Below are positions 1 to 9,404 of a stretch of DNA of 47,203 nt, in pieces. The stretch's first letter is position 1. Each line of letters opens with the position of its first letter. Below the pieces are notes generated by a model. The model saw only the letters and a program-made list of their open reading frames with translations. It was not told where the DNA came from and made no database searches. This DNA comes from Pseudomonas mandelii (lineage in GTDB: Bacteria; Pseudomonadota; Gammaproteobacteria; Pseudomonadales; Pseudomonadaceae). Where the stretch lies: assembly GCF_002251635.1 (NCBI RefSeq), contig NZ_NMOJ01000012.1:43529-90731 (forward strand), read 5' to 3'. A program made the position numbers and the translations under genes.

Positions 1-1181
1 GCTTCGATGGCGGCGTTGAGCGCCAGCAGGTTGGTCTGCTCGGCAATCGAGCGGATCACTTCCAGCACCTTGCTGATGTCCTGGGCCTGGACCGCCAGGC
101 CCTCGGCCTTGTTCGACGCGCCGAGCACTTCGTCCACCAGGTTCTGGATCGCGCTGATGGTTTCGCTGATCTGGTAGTGGCCGTGCTTGCTGTCTTCGTC
201 CGACGCCTGCGAGGCCTCGGAGGTGCTGACCGCATTGCGCGCCACTTCATCGACCGCCGCGGTCATCTGGTTCACGGCGGTGGCCGCCTGCTCGATCTCC
301 AGCCCTTGCAATTGCAGGTTGCTGCTAGTCTGGCTGCTGACCGCACTCAGCTCTTCGGAGGAACTGGCCACCTGGTCCACCGACATCGCGATGTGCCTGA
401 CCATGGCATTCAGACTTTGCTGCATCTGATGCATGTTCATCATCACGCTGCCGCCGGCACTTGAGTTCACGGGTACCTGAATCGTCAGGTCGCCTTGAGC
501 GATCTGACTTAAAAACCGTGCGGCATCATCCGGCTCGCCGCCCAATGGACGGGTCACACTGCGCGTGACGATCACCGCCGCGGCGATGACCAGCGCCACA
601 CAGAACAAAAACAACCCGAGCATATTGCGCCGGGCATCGCTGTACAGTGCCTGCGCTGATTGTTCTCTGTCGGCGAATATTTTGCCTTGCAGCGCCATCA
701 ATTGATCCAGGCTGCCATAAACCTCGCGTTCGGCCGGCACGACCTTTTGTTTCAGCTGTGCCATGGCGTCATCGAAAGCCCCTTGCCGGATCAACACCTG
801 CACTTGAGTGAACGCCGCCACGTAGGCTTCACGATTCTTCTTCAACGCGGCATAAGCGGTTTTGCCCTCTGGCAAATAGAACAATGGTTCAAGCGTATCG
901 AGTGCCTGGGTAATCCGTTTCTTGGTAGCGTCGATTGACTGCTGCACCTGCTGATTATCTTTATCGATCAGTAGATCCCGGGTGTTCCTGGCGTTATCAC
1001 GTACGCCGGTGGCGATGACCATGATCGGATCGATCTTCGGCCAGTCCTGCTTGACGATTACTACCGCCTGTTCCTTGAGCGTTGCCAGATCGTGCAACGC
1101 GTAAAATGCCATGCCCATCAGCGCCAACGGCGCGATGGCAAAGCCGATGACGATACGTTGTGCTGTCGTTAATTTGGCCAT
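1..1181 (-). CDS. Methyl-accepting chemotaxis protein, 3' end cut by window
   Basis: This is the first 393 codons of an inner-membrane chemoreceptor that passes ligand signals to CheA/CheW; the reading frame is still open at base 1. The start ATG at 1181-1179 gives MAKLTTAQRIVIGF. A first membrane helix covers about residues 9-28. A helical periplasmic domain of the four-helix-bundle type follows, then a second membrane helix (about residues 190-210, around LGLFLFCVALVIAAAVIV) and a HAMP region. The cytoplasmic coiled coil reaches the conserved hairpin tip (EQTNLLALNAAIEA) exactly where the window stops. The ligand cannot be told. It is separated from nrdG by about 90 bp, and nothing ties it to denitrification beyond position. 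Confidence 0.9.
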   Translation of the reverse strand, partial: MAKLTTAQRIVIGFAIAPLALMGMAFYALHDLATLKEQAVVIVKQDWPKIDPIMVIATGVRDNARNTRDLLIDKDNQQVQQSIDATKKRITQALDTLEPLFYLPEGKTAYAALKKNREAYVAAFTQVQVLIRQGAFDDAMAQLKQKVVPAEREVYGSLDQLMALQGKIFADREQSAQALYSDARRNMLGLFLFCVALVIAAAVIVTRSVTRPLGGEPDDAARFLSQIAQGDLTIQVPVNSSAGGSVMMNMHQMQQSLNAMVRHIAMSVDQVASSSEELSAVSSQTSSNLQLQGLEIEQAATAVNQMTAAVDEVARNAVSTSEASQASDEDSKHGHYQISETISAIQNLVDEVLGASNKAEGLAVQAQDISKVLEVIRSIAEQTNLLALNAAIE

Positions 1182-1274
1182 ATCAAATGCTCCCTGTTTG
1201 ATACCTGCCGATTGGCAGCGCATTTGAAAACCTAATGATGGATGTCACCGTTAAACGTTGATTCGCAGCCACGG

Positions 1275-1970
1275 TTACCCCCGTAACACGAAAGCGGGAA
1301 ACAGCTCGCGCATGGCTTCCCATAAGTCAGGTAGCAAGGCTTGTGCCGAAACACTCGGCAGCAACGGGTCGAACATCCGCTCGGTGCGAACCAGTTGCAC
1401 GGCGAAACGCTTGACGCCGAGTTCGCTCAAGCGCTTGGCAAGGATCAGCAGACGCGCCGGCTCGAACAGATGCCAGTGCACAGTGGTACGACATTCATAA
1501 TCGACACCACTGGCCAGCAGATGCTCAAGGCTGCGCCAGTTGGCCGTTCCGCTGCCCTCGACCCGGGTGATCGCCTGGCAATCCTCGGGCAGCGCCTTCA
1601 CATCGAAGCCGACCCAATCAGCGCCAGGCAATGCCTTGGCGAATGCAGCCGGCTTGATACCGGCACTGTGCAAACCAATGCGAAACCCCATCGCCCGCAC
1701 CTCCTCCATGGCGCCGAGCAAACCGTCCTGCAGGGTCGGCTCACCGCCACTGAACACCACCGCATCGAGCAGGTCCTGACGCCGTTGCAGAAACGCCAGC
1801 ACCCGCCGCCAATCCACTTCGTCTGTGCCACGAGGCGGGATCAACTGCGGGTTATGGCAGTAACGACAACGCCAGGCGCAACCCTGGCAAAACAGCACGC
1901 AGGCGAGCTGCCCCGGATAGTCGATAGTGGTCAGGGGCACCATGCCCCCGACCCGAAGCGTTCGACTCAT
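1275..1970 (-). CDS. nrdG: Anaerobic ribonucleotide reductase activating protein NrdG
   Basis: A radical-SAM activase of 231 aa that puts the glycyl radical on class III ribonucleotide reductase. The [4Fe-4S]/SAM motif CxxxCxxC is at Cys31, Cys35 and Cys38, followed by CHNPQL; the glycine-rich SGGEPTLQ motif lies near residue 95. It is longer than E. coli NrdG (154 aa) and resembles the longer activases found with pseudomonad NrdD (family knowledge). Its start overlaps by four bases the end of the small glycyl-radical ORF at 1967-2134, so the order of translation is nrdD, glycyl-radical ORF, nrdG. Confidence 0.9.
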   Translation of the reverse strand: MSRTLRVGGMVPLTTIDYPGQLACVLFCQGCAWRCRYCHNPQLIPPRGTDEVDWRRVLAFLQRRQDLLDAVVFSGGEPTLQDGLLGAMEEVRAMGFRIGLHSAGIKPAAFAKALPGADWVGFDVKALPEDCQAITRVEGSGTANWRSLEHLLASGVDYECRTTVHWHLFEPARLLILAKRLSELGVKRFAVQLVRTERMFDPLLPSVSAQALLPDLWEAMRELFPAFVLRG

Positions 1971-2134
1971 TGGCGCCCGGCCAGCGCCGCGCTTTCAGTG
2001 AAGTGCACCCGCTCACGGTGCTCCGACTGTTTACCCGGATTGAACGCCGACACAGGGCGGTGATAGCCCATCACCCGGGTCCAGACTTCGCAGCGTTGAC
2101 GTTGAGCCTGGGGCAGTGCTTGCGATGCAGTCAT
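1967..2134 (-). CDS. Separate glycyl-radical C-terminal domain of class III ribonucleotide reductase
   Basis: A 55-codon ORF too short for many gene callers. Its start ATG (2134-2132) is preceded by AAGGAG at 7-nt spacing. The protein contains CEVWTRVMGYHRPVSAFNPG, which matches the C-terminal glycyl-radical loop of NrdD (RVxGY; the radical Gly would be residue 23), followed by a GKQSEHRERV tail like other NrdD ends. The upstream 671-aa NrdD ends before this motif, and the two ORFs are in different frames 32 bp apart. I infer that the two chains together make the reductase and that NrdG activates this small chain. An alternative is a degraded or frameshifted gene, but the good ribosome binding site and clean reading frame argue against it. 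Confidence 0.75.
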   Translation of the reverse strand: MTASQALPQAQRQRCEVWTRVMGYHRPVSAFNPGKQSEHRERVHFTESAALAGRQ

Positions 2135-2166
2135 GGTGAAGCTCCTTGCGGTTGAGTGGATCGAAA

Positions 2167-4182
2167 TCAATGAACGGTGCCGAGCTTCTGTTCTTGCAGC
2201 AGCAAGACCTCGTCGCATTTGGGGCAGAACTCATGCTCGCCATCGAGGTAGCCGTGCACCGGGCAGATGGAGAACGTCGGGGTCACGGTCAGGTACGGCA
2301 GGCGGAAGCGGCCAAGGGCTTTGCGCACCAGTTGCTTGCACGCCTCGGTCGAGGAAATCCGCTCGGCCATGTACAGATGCAAGACGGTACCGCCGGTGTA
2401 TTTGCATTGCAGTTCGTCTTGAAGCTCCAGGGCCTCGAAGGGGTCTTCGGTGTAGCCCACGGGCAGTTGGGAAGAGTTGGTGTAATACGGCGCTTGCACG
2501 CTGCCAGCCTGGAGAATGCCGGGGTAACGCTTGAGGTCTTCCTTGGCGAAGCGGTAAGTCGTGCCCTCGGCTGGCGTCGCTTCCAGGTTGTACATGTGGC
2601 CGGTTTCCTCTTGGAAACGCAGCAACGTGGCGCGCACATGATCGAGCATGTTCAGGGCAAACTGCCGGCCATGCTCGGTGTGCATGCCCTCCTCGTCGCC
2701 CGTGAAATTGCGCAGCATTTCATGCATGCCGTTGAGGCCGATGGTCGAGAAATGGTTGCGCAGGGTTCCGAGGTAGCGCTTGGTGTACGGGTACAAACCG
2801 GCATCCATGTGGTGCTGAATCACCTTGCGCTTGACCTCCAGGCTTTCCATCGCCAGTTCCATCAGTGTGTCCAGGCGCTGCAATAATCCACTGGTATCAC
2901 CCTTGAACACATACCCCAGCCGTGCGCAGTTGATGGTGACAACGCCAAGCGATCCGGTCTGTTCCGCTGAGCCGAACAAGCCGCCGCCACGCTTGAGCAA
3001 CTCGCGCACATCGAGCTGCAAACGGCAGCACATTGAACGCACCTGATTGGGTTGCAGATCAGAATTGAGGAAGTTCTGGAAATACGGCAGGCCGTACCGC
3101 GCGGTCATCTCGAACAGACGATCGGCGTTTTCACTGTCCCACGGAAAGTCATGGGTGATGTTGTAGGTCGGGATCGGAAAGGTGAATACCCGCCCTTTCG
3201 CGTCGCCGGCCTGCATCACTTCGATGTAAGCGCGGTTGAGCAGCTCCATTTCGGCTTGCAGGTCACCATAGGCAAACGGCATTTCTTCACCGCCGATGAC
3301 GGGTATTTGCTCACGCAAATCCTGGGGGCACACCCAGTCGAAGGTCAGGTTGGTAAATGGCGTCTGCGTGCCCCAGCGTGACGGTACGTTGAGGTTGTAG
3401 ATGAACTCCTGGATCGCCTGGCGTACTTCCTGAAAACTCAGTTGATCCTTGCGCACGTAGGGCGCCAGATAGGTGTCGAACGAGCTGAACGCCTGGGCGC
3501 CGGCCCATTCGTTTTGCAGGGTGCCGAGAAAATTCACCATCTGCCCCAAGGCACTGCTCAAGTGCTTTGGCGGACCGGCTTCAACACGCCCCGGCACACC
3601 GTTGAGCCCTTCGTGCAACAGGGTGCGCAGCGACCAGCCGGCGCAGTAACCGGCGAGCATGTCGAGGTCGTGCACATGCAAATCCGACTCGCGGTGGGCC
3701 TGGCCTATGGCCTCGCTGTACACCTCGTCCAGCCAGTAGTTGGCAGTGACCTTGCCCGACACGTTCAACACCAGTCCGCCCAGTGAATACCCCTGATTGG
3801 CGTTGGCCTGGACCCGCCAGTCTTCACGGTCCAGGTATTCGTTCATCGAAGTCGCCACCTCGACCATGGTCCGGCGGTCGCGGCGCAAGCGCCCGTGCTG
3901 TTCGCGGTAGACGATGTAGGCACGCATGGCGAGGAAATATCCGGCGTCCATCAACACCCGTTCAACACGGTCCTGGATTTGCTCGACATGGAGTCTTGGC
4001 AAACCTTCGAGCCTGGCCAATACCGCGTTAAGCAAGCCTTCAACCTCAACCTCGGCGTACTCCCCCGTCGCCTTGCCGGCGGCGAGCAATGCCTGACGGA
4101 TTTTGTCGGCATCGAAGGCGACCTGACTGCCATCGCGTTTGTGCAAGCGGTTACATCCTACTGCGATCAGCGTGCTTTGCAT
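2167..4182 (-). CDS. nrdD: Anaerobic ribonucleoside-triphosphate reductase NrdD, catalytic chain
   Basis: The class III enzyme makes deoxyribonucleotides without oxygen. From the ATG at 4182 (GGAG five bases upstream) it is 671 aa; a GTG five codons earlier is possible but has no better site. Residues about 1-95 form an ATP-cone allosteric domain (RDGSQVAFDADKIRQALL), and the rest is the ten-stranded barrel. The C-terminal zinc-type motif (CPVHGY...FCPKCDE) is present, but the chain stops at TGA a few residues later, before the glycyl-radical loop that normally ends NrdD. That loop is encoded by the next ORF (1967-2134). An ANR-type box lies 87 bp upstream of the start. Confidence 0.92.
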   Translation of the reverse strand: MQSTLIAVGCNRLHKRDGSQVAFDADKIRQALLAAGKATGEYAEVEVEGLLNAVLARLEGLPRLHVEQIQDRVERVLMDAGYFLAMRAYIVYREQHGRLRRDRRTMVEVATSMNEYLDREDWRVQANANQGYSLGGLVLNVSGKVTANYWLDEVYSEAIGQAHRESDLHVHDLDMLAGYCAGWSLRTLLHEGLNGVPGRVEAGPPKHLSSALGQMVNFLGTLQNEWAGAQAFSSFDTYLAPYVRKDQLSFQEVRQAIQEFIYNLNVPSRWGTQTPFTNLTFDWVCPQDLREQIPVIGGEEMPFAYGDLQAEMELLNRAYIEVMQAGDAKGRVFTFPIPTYNITHDFPWDSENADRLFEMTARYGLPYFQNFLNSDLQPNQVRSMCCRLQLDVRELLKRGGGLFGSAEQTGSLGVVTINCARLGYVFKGDTSGLLQRLDTLMELAMESLEVKRKVIQHHMDAGLYPYTKRYLGTLRNHFSTIGLNGMHEMLRNFTGDEEGMHTEHGRQFALNMLDHVRATLLRFQEETGHMYNLEATPAEGTTYRFAKEDLKRYPGILQAGSVQAPYYTNSSQLPVGYTEDPFEALELQDELQCKYTGGTVLHLYMAERISSTEACKQLVRKALGRFRLPYLTVTPTFSICPVHGYLDGEHEFCPKCDEVLLLQEQKLGTVH

Positions 4183-4268
4183 TTGGTCTCCAGACACTAC
4201 ATATAGACTTATAAAAATCTAAAACCACAACATGCAGTGAAGGCTACGGAAAAAGTGCTGATCTGCAA

Positions 4269-4282
4269 TTGATCGACATCAA
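4269..4282 (-). promoter_or_regulatory. ANR/FNR box upstream of nrdD
   Basis: TTGATcgacATCAA is a perfect match to the ANR/FNR consensus TTGAT-N4-ATCAA. It lies 87 bp before the nrdD ATG, a position suited to activation of nrdD under low oxygen. Confidence 0.8.
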
Positions 4283-4328
4283 GATTCCCCGGCGAAAGAA
4301 CGTCCGATGACGGCAGAAGAAAATCTAA

Positions 4329-4418
4329 TGTGGGAGCGAGCCTGCTCGCGATGACTGCAGCACGCTCAACATTGATGTCGATTGTTCTACCGCTATCGCG
4401 AGCAGGCTCGCTCCCACA
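4329..4418. repeat. REPIN (inverted REP pair)
   Basis: TGTGGGAGCGAGCCTGCTCG at 4329-4348 (REP continues to GCGAT at 4352) is mirrored by its inverse complement at 4394-4418, with about 40 bp between. It lies between the 5' region of nrdD and the 3' end of moaA. The same unit recurs near 19929, 24424, 34722 and 47083. Confidence 0.9.
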
Positions 4419-4445
4419 TGGATTTGCTGTGTTTTACAGATCAGC

Positions 4446-5438
4446 TCAACCGCCACTCATGTTCATGAACCGTACAATCTGCACCTCCCCTTCGGGGCTG
4501 AAATCGTGGCGCAACGGCTTGCCGCGCAAGGCCTTCTGCACGGCGTTGATCACGGGCTGATCATCCAGCGGATAACGCCGCAGCAATCCTCTTAAATCCA
4601 GGGCATCGTCCTGCCCCAAACACAGCAACAGCTTCCCTTCAACGGTCATCCGTACCCGGTTGCAGCTGCCGCAGAAGTTGTGGCTGTTGGGTGAAATGAA
4701 GCCGATTCGGGTCTCGGGATGGCGTTCCAGACGCACATAGCGTGCCGGTCCGCCGCTGTTTTCGGCGCTGTCGAGTAACCGATGCTGGCTGGCGATCAGC
4801 GCCCGAACCTCGTCGCTGGAACAAAACGATTCACCCCGGGAACGCCCGACATCGCCCAAAGGCATTTCCTCGATGAAACTGATATCGATGCGCTGGTCGA
4901 TGGCGTACTGCACCAACGCCGGGACTTCATCAAAGTTGCGGCCCTTCATCACCACGCAGTTGAGTTTGATTCGCTCGAACCCCGCGTCCCGTGCTGCCTC
5001 GATGCCGTTGAGCACTTGATCGAGATCGCCAATGCGGGTGATCGCGCGAAACTTCTGCCCGTCCAGGCTATCGAGGCTGATGTTCATCCGCTTCACCCCG
5101 GCATCGACCAACGGCCGGGCCAGACGGCCCAGCTGCGAGCCGTTGCTGGTCATCACCAATTCGCGCAAACCGGGCAACGCGGCGATGTTGCGACAAAGGT
5201 CGACAATGCCCGGACGAATCAGCGGCTCGCCGCCGGTCAGGCGAATCTTGCGTACACCCAGGCCAACGAACAGCGTTGCCAAACGCTGCAACTCTTCAAG
5301 GGTGAGCACCTGCTGACGCGGCAGGAAGGTCATGTTTTTCGCCATGCAATACACACAGCGAAAATCACAGCGGTCCGTCACCGACATCCGCAGATAATCA
5401 ATCTGCCGTCCAAAGCCATCCTGCATTACAGCGTTCAT
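4446..5438 (-). CDS. moaA: GTP 3',8-cyclase MoaA
   Basis: A radical-SAM enzyme that performs the first step of molybdenum cofactor synthesis, converting GTP to 3',8-cyclo-GTP. The ATG at 5438 (GGGAG five bases upstream) gives 330 aa. The N-terminal cluster motif is Cys24-x3-Cys28-x2-Cys31, and the C-terminal cluster motif is FCGSCNRVR followed by a third Cys. The protein ends in Gly-Gly, as MoaA does. It is the last gene of the nar operon, 25 bp behind ppiC, matching the moaA1 position behind P. aeruginosa narI. Supplying Moco locally for NarG fits. Confidence 0.95.
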   Translation of the reverse strand: MNAVMQDGFGRQIDYLRMSVTDRCDFRCVYCMAKNMTFLPRQQVLTLEELQRLATLFVGLGVRKIRLTGGEPLIRPGIVDLCRNIAALPGLRELVMTSNGSQLGRLARPLVDAGVKRMNISLDSLDGQKFRAITRIGDLDQVLNGIEAARDAGFERIKLNCVVMKGRNFDEVPALVQYAIDQRIDISFIEEMPLGDVGRSRGESFCSSDEVRALIASQHRLLDSAENSGGPARYVRLERHPETRIGFISPNSHNFCGSCNRVRMTVEGKLLLCLGQDDALDLRGLLRRYPLDDQPVINAVQKALRGKPLRHDFSPEGEVQIVRFMNMSGG

Positions 5439-5463
5439 CACATCTCCCGGTTTGCCTCGATGC

Positions 5464-6423
5464 TCACTGCACCAGCGGTGAGTCGGCGCCCTGCAAATGG
5501 ATACCGCGAATATCCGCCGCACCGATCAGGGTTTGCAGGTATTGCACCAGGGCTTTTTGCCACACGCCTTGCTGCAACTGCGTGCGGATCGCCGTCGACA
5601 CCACTTCGTAGGGCAACGGCATGCCTTCGATTCGCTGATCGACACTGACCACATGCCAGCCGTAGCGACTTTCCAGCGGTTTGCTGGCCAGGCCCGGTGC
5701 CAGAGTGAACAACTGACGCTCCAGTTCAGGCACGGTCTGGCCCTTGCTGATCTGCCCCAAAGAACCACCCTGAGCCTTCGACGGGCAGGCCGAATATTTC
5801 AACGCCAGTTCGGCGAAAGTGCCGGGGAATTCATCCAGACGTTGCAGCAGGACTTCCGCCTGAACATGCGCAAGGCTGCGCGCCTCTACATCGTCCGGCG
5901 CACATTCGAGCAGGATGTGCCGTACCGCCAACAATGGTGCGCTGTGAAAGCGCCCGCGATTGTTTTCGTAGTAACGAAGACTGGTTTCCTCGTCGCACTG
6001 CGGCACATGCACCTCGCGTTCAAGCAACAAACGCGTGGCCGCTTCTTCTTCGTTCTCGCCAGCACCGATCTCCATCGATACGCCGAGTTCGGCAATGCGC
6101 TGCTGCAACAACTCGCGGATCACCAACGCCCTGGCGGCCAGGTACACCGCCTCCTCGCGGCTTTCGGCCGGGTGATATTGCAGCTCCAGCGCCATCGATT
6201 CCGGCGTGATCGACACCTCGTTGACGCTGATGATCGGCCACTCCTGTTCACTGCTGGCGATCAACTGCGCCGGGGCGTCATCGGCCCCTGCGGGCTCAAC
6301 CGGCAGCGCCTCGAACTGCGCCTCTGCGACCGGCGCCGTGTCGAGAATGGCCTCCGCTTTTTTTGAAGAACCGCAGCCACCGCTGCCCCCATTACCGCCA
6401 CCACATCCGCATCCACCTGACAT
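5464..6423 (-). CDS. PpiC/parvulin-type peptidyl-prolyl isomerase of the nar operon (NifM-like)
   Basis: 319 aa, start ATG at 6423 with GAGGAG upstream, 10 bp behind narI. Residues about 160-260 form a parvulin rotamase domain ([15 protein letters not shown] ... [19 protein letters not shown]). There is no signal peptide, so it should be cytoplasmic. The first 18 residues are almost only Gly, Cys and Ser ([18 protein letters not shown]), an unusual cysteine-rich tail that might bind metal. A parvulin sits at this place in other pseudomonad nar operons, and it presumably helps fold or mature nitrate reductase (inference from context). Confidence 0.85.
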   Translation of the reverse strand: MSGGCGCGGGNGGSGGCGSSKKAEAILDTAPVAEAQFEALPVEPAGADDAPAQLIASSEQEWPIISVNEVSITPESMALELQYHPAESREEAVYLAARALVIRELLQQRIAELGVSMEIGAGENEEEAATRLLLEREVHVPQCDEETSLRYYENNRGRFHSAPLLAVRHILLECAPDDVEARSLAHVQAEVLLQRLDEFPGTFAELALKYSACPSKAQGGSLGQISKGQTVPELERQLFTLAPGLASKPLESRYGWHVVSVDQRIEGMPLPYEVVSTAIRTQLQQGVWQKALVQYLQTLIGAADIRGIHLQGADSPLVQ

Positions 6424-6433
6424 GATTGTCTCC

Positions 6434-7114
6434 TCAGTACTTCTGACGAACGATTTGATAACGACGCCCCAGGTACCAGATCGGTGCGCTGATCATGTGT
6501 ACGAGACGGGTGAAGGGGAACAGCACAAACAGGGTCAAACCGAGAAACACATGCAGCTTGTAGATCAGCCCGACCGGCGCGATGGCCGCCGCGGCTTCCA
6601 CCGGACGCAACAACACGGTGTTCTGTGCCCAATCGGCGAGCATCACCATCACCGAGCCGTCCATGTGCGCGGTGGACGCAACGATCGTCAGCAGCCCCAG
6701 CAGCAACTGCGCCAGCAGCACCAGCAGAACCAGAATGTCCGAGGGGCTGGACGTGGCGCGGACCCGTGGATCGGTAAGCCGCCGATTGACCAGCATCAGC
6801 AAGCCAATCAGGCACAACAGACCAAAGAAGCCACCGGACACCATCGCCAGCAACTGCTTGTTCTCAGTGCTGATCACGTGGTGATACACCGATGCCGGGG
6901 TCAGCAGGCCGACAAAGTGTCCGGCGAGTACGAACAACACACCGATGTGGAAGAAGTTGCTCGCCACGCGCATGCCGCGCTGATTGAGCATCTGGCTCGA
7001 GCCGGCCTTCCAGGTGTACTGCGACAGATCGAAACGCGCCCAGCTGCCAATCAGGCAAATCGCGAGGGCGACGTAGGGATAGACCCCGAACAACAACAGG
7101 TTCCATTTAGACAT
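6434..7114 (-). CDS. narI: Respiratory nitrate reductase gamma subunit NarI
   Basis: The diheme cytochrome b membrane anchor, which oxidises quinol and passes electrons to NarH. 226 aa with five membrane segments. The four heme-ligand histidines expected for the family are seen as His56 and His66 (FFHIGVLFVLAGHF) and His188 and His206 (LHVFLGLTLFVLFPFTRLVHM). Its start overlaps the end of narJ by eight bases, showing translational coupling. Confidence 0.95.
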   Translation of the reverse strand: MSKWNLLLFGVYPYVALAICLIGSWARFDLSQYTWKAGSSQMLNQRGMRVASNFFHIGVLFVLAGHFVGLLTPASVYHHVISTENKQLLAMVSGGFFGLLCLIGLLMLVNRRLTDPRVRATSSPSDILVLLVLLAQLLLGLLTIVASTAHMDGSVMVMLADWAQNTVLLRPVEAAAAIAPVGLIYKLHVFLGLTLFVLFPFTRLVHMISAPIWYLGRRYQIVRQKY

Positions 7115-7862
7115 TGCCTACCTCCTTGGCCGGCACGACGGCCAACCCTTCATGCTGAAAATCCACCCAGTGCAACGGCACCGCGCTTTCTTCCCGGGCC
7201 TTGCCCGGTGCGCTTGGCAGTCCACTGCAACGGTCCTGCTGTTCGGCCTGGAGAAAGTCCACGGCCTCCTCTTCCCAGATCTTGTCGAGGGCTTCCAGGG
7301 AGTCGTCGCGCGGCTCCGCCGCCACCTGCGCCCGCAGGTCGGCCACCGCTTGATGCGGCTCGGCCCCGGCAATTTGCAGCAGCGCCCGGAAGCAGCTGGC
7401 ATAGGCACTTTCACGCTCTTCCAGACGCGCCGCGAGCAAGGCCAGCAAGTGCGACACATCCGCCAGGCCCTCCCGGGCCTCGATGTCTTCGCGGGTGGAC
7501 AGGAACTCCAGGTACAGCGGGATGTAATCGGGCAGCTCTTTGACACCGATGGCAAAACCGGCTTCTTCGTATTGCGCCATCATGTCGACCATCGCCTGGC
7601 CGCGATCGCGGGATTCGCCATGCACGTGCTCGAACAAGAGCAGCGACAGCGAGCGGCCTCGACCGAACAGCGCACCGTAGTGCTCCTGCCCATCCATCAG
7701 GTCATTGGCGCAGATCAACTCCAACAATTCGAACAACGCGCCGCGTTGCTTGGGGCTGATTTCCCGTGACTGGATGATCGCTTGCTCGAGTTCGTCGCGA
7801 CCGCCAATCAGTGTCTCGGTCGGGTAATCGAGCAGCAGCGAAATCACTTTGAGAATTTGCAT
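7107..7862 (-). CDS. narJ: Nitrate reductase molybdenum cofactor assembly chaperone NarJ
   Basis: A TorD/NarJ-family cytoplasmic chaperone that holds apo-NarGH during cofactor insertion and membrane attachment. 251 aa from the ATG at 7862 (GGAGG seven bases upstream; protein starts MQILKVISLLLDYPTE). A second ATG at 7868 overlaps the narH stop as ATGA but lies directly on the Shine-Dalgarno sequence, so 7862 is preferred. The acidic, helical sequence and its place between narH and narI are typical. Confidence 0.93.
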   Translation of the reverse strand: MQILKVISLLLDYPTETLIGGRDELEQAIIQSREISPKQRGALFELLELICANDLMDGQEHYGALFGRGRSLSLLLFEHVHGESRDRGQAMVDMMAQYEEAGFAIGVKELPDYIPLYLEFLSTREDIEAREGLADVSHLLALLAARLEERESAYASCFRALLQIAGAEPHQAVADLRAQVAAEPRDDSLEALDKIWEEEAVDFLQAEQQDRCSGLPSAPGKAREESAVPLHWVDFQHEGLAVVPAKEVGNV

Positions 7863-7864
7863 GC

Positions 7865-9403
7865 TCATTCCTCCCACAACTGGACGGTTTTCAGGATGTC
7901 GCGGCGGTTGGCTTTCTTCGCACCGAACATGTTGGTGTCGGAGCTGCCGCTGCAGCCGCTGCCAAAGCTGAAACCGCAACCGGAGCGTTCGGCAAAGGCG
8001 TCGCTCATGGCGTCTTCACGGTGGGCGCTCGGTACCACAAAGCGGTCTTCGTAGTTGGCGATTGCCAGGTAGCGATACATCTCCTCGACCTGGGCCACAC
8101 TCAGGCCGACATCCGCCAGCACCTGCAGGTCCTGCACGCCGTCGACTTGCTCGGAACGTTTGTAGGCGCGCATCGCCAGCAAGCGTTTAAGCGCACGCTT
8201 GACCGGTTTCTCATCACCCGCCGTCAGCAGGTTCGCCAGGTACTTCAGGGGAATACGCAGGCTGTCGACATCCGGGATCACCCCGTTCATGCCGACGGTG
8301 CCGGCAGTGGCAGCGTTCTGGATCGGCGACAGTGGCGGCACGTACCAGACCATCGGCAAGGTGCGGTATTCCGGGTGCAGTGGCAGGGCGAGTTTCCAGT
8401 CCACGGCCATTTTGTAGACCGGCGAACGCTGAGCGGAATCGATCACCGATTGCGGTACGCCATCGGCCAGGGCCTGACGAATCACTGCCGGATCGTTCGG
8501 ATCGAGGAAGATCTCCAGTTGTTTCTCGTACAGGTCCTGCTCATTGGCGGTGCTCGCCACTTCGCTGATGCGGTCGGCGTCATACAGCAGCACGCCGAGG
8601 TAGCGGATGCGCCCGACGCAGGTTTCCGCGCAAACGGTCGGCATCCCGGCTTCGATACGCGGGTAGCAGAAGATGCATTTCTCGGACTTACCGCTTTTCC
8701 AGTTGAAATAGATCTTCTTGTACGGGCAGCCGCTGATGCACATCCGCCAGCCACGGCATTTTTCCTGGTCGATCAGGACGATGCCGTCTTCTTCACGCTT
8801 GTAGATCGCACCGCTCGGGCACGATGCCGCGCACGTCGGGTTGAGGCAGTGCTCGCACAGGCGCGGCAAATACATCATGAACGTGTTTTCGTACTCACCG
8901 TAAATGTCCGCCTGAATCTTGTCGAAGTTCTTGTCCTTGCGACGTTTGGCGAATTCGGTGCCGAGGATTTCTTCCCAGTTCGGACCCCACTCGATTTTTT
9001 CCATGCGCTTGCCGGAGATCAGCGAACGCGGACGCGCGGTGGGCTGATGCTCGCCCAGCGGTGCGGTGTGCAGGTGCTGGTAATCGAAATCGAACGGTTC
9101 GTAGTAGTCGTCGAGGCTCGGCAGGTCCGGGTTGGCGAAAATGTTTGCCAGCACGCGGAATTTACCGCCGATGCGCGGGTTGATCGTGCCGTTGGCGTTG
9201 CGGATCCAGCCGCCCTTCCACTTGTCCTGGTTTTCCCATTCTTTCGGGTAGCCGATCCCGGGTTTTGATTCGACGTTGTTGAACCAGGCGTATTCCATGC
9301 CTTCGCGGCTGGTCCAGACGTTTTTGCAGGTGATCGAACAGGTGTGGCAACCGATGCATTTGTCCAGGTTCAGAACCATGCCGATTTGTGAGCGAATCTT
9401 CAT
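7865..9403 (-). CDS. narH: Respiratory nitrate reductase beta subunit NarH
   Basis: The iron-sulfur subunit that carries electrons from NarI hemes to NarG. The ATG at 9403 (GAGGAG upstream) gives 512 aa. Cysteine groups for three [4Fe-4S] and one [3Fe-4S] cluster are seen: CIGCHTCSITC near residue 16, CEHCLNPTCAASCP, CRGWRMCISGCP (Trp in place of Cys marks the [3Fe-4S] site) and KCIFCYPR. It starts two bases before the narG stop and its stop overlaps the narJ start region. Confidence 0.95.
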   Translation of the reverse strand: MKIRSQIGMVLNLDKCIGCHTCSITCKNVWTSREGMEYAWFNNVESKPGIGYPKEWENQDKWKGGWIRNANGTINPRIGGKFRVLANIFANPDLPSLDDYYEPFDFDYQHLHTAPLGEHQPTARPRSLISGKRMEKIEWGPNWEEILGTEFAKRRKDKNFDKIQADIYGEYENTFMMYLPRLCEHCLNPTCAASCPSGAIYKREEDGIVLIDQEKCRGWRMCISGCPYKKIYFNWKSGKSEKCIFCYPRIEAGMPTVCAETCVGRIRYLGVLLYDADRISEVASTANEQDLYEKQLEIFLDPNDPAVIRQALADGVPQSVIDSAQRSPVYKMAVDWKLALPLHPEYRTLPMVWYVPPLSPIQNAATAGTVGMNGVIPDVDSLRIPLKYLANLLTAGDEKPVKRALKRLLAMRAYKRSEQVDGVQDLQVLADVGLSVAQVEEMYRYLAIANYEDRFVVPSAHREDAMSDAFAERSGCGFSFGSGCSGSSDTNMFGAKKANRRDILKTVQLWEE

Positions 9404-9404
9404 C

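Noticed and set aside
2134-2169. Read-through or selenocysteine at the nrdD TGA
   Set aside because: The frame after this TGA meets another stop after 11 codons and is not the frame of the glycyl-radical ORF, which has its own ribosome binding site.
4329-4418. CRISPR-like repeats
   Set aside because: The repeated GTGGGAGCGAGCC units are paired inverted REP sequences scattered singly; there is no array with regular spacers and no cas gene.
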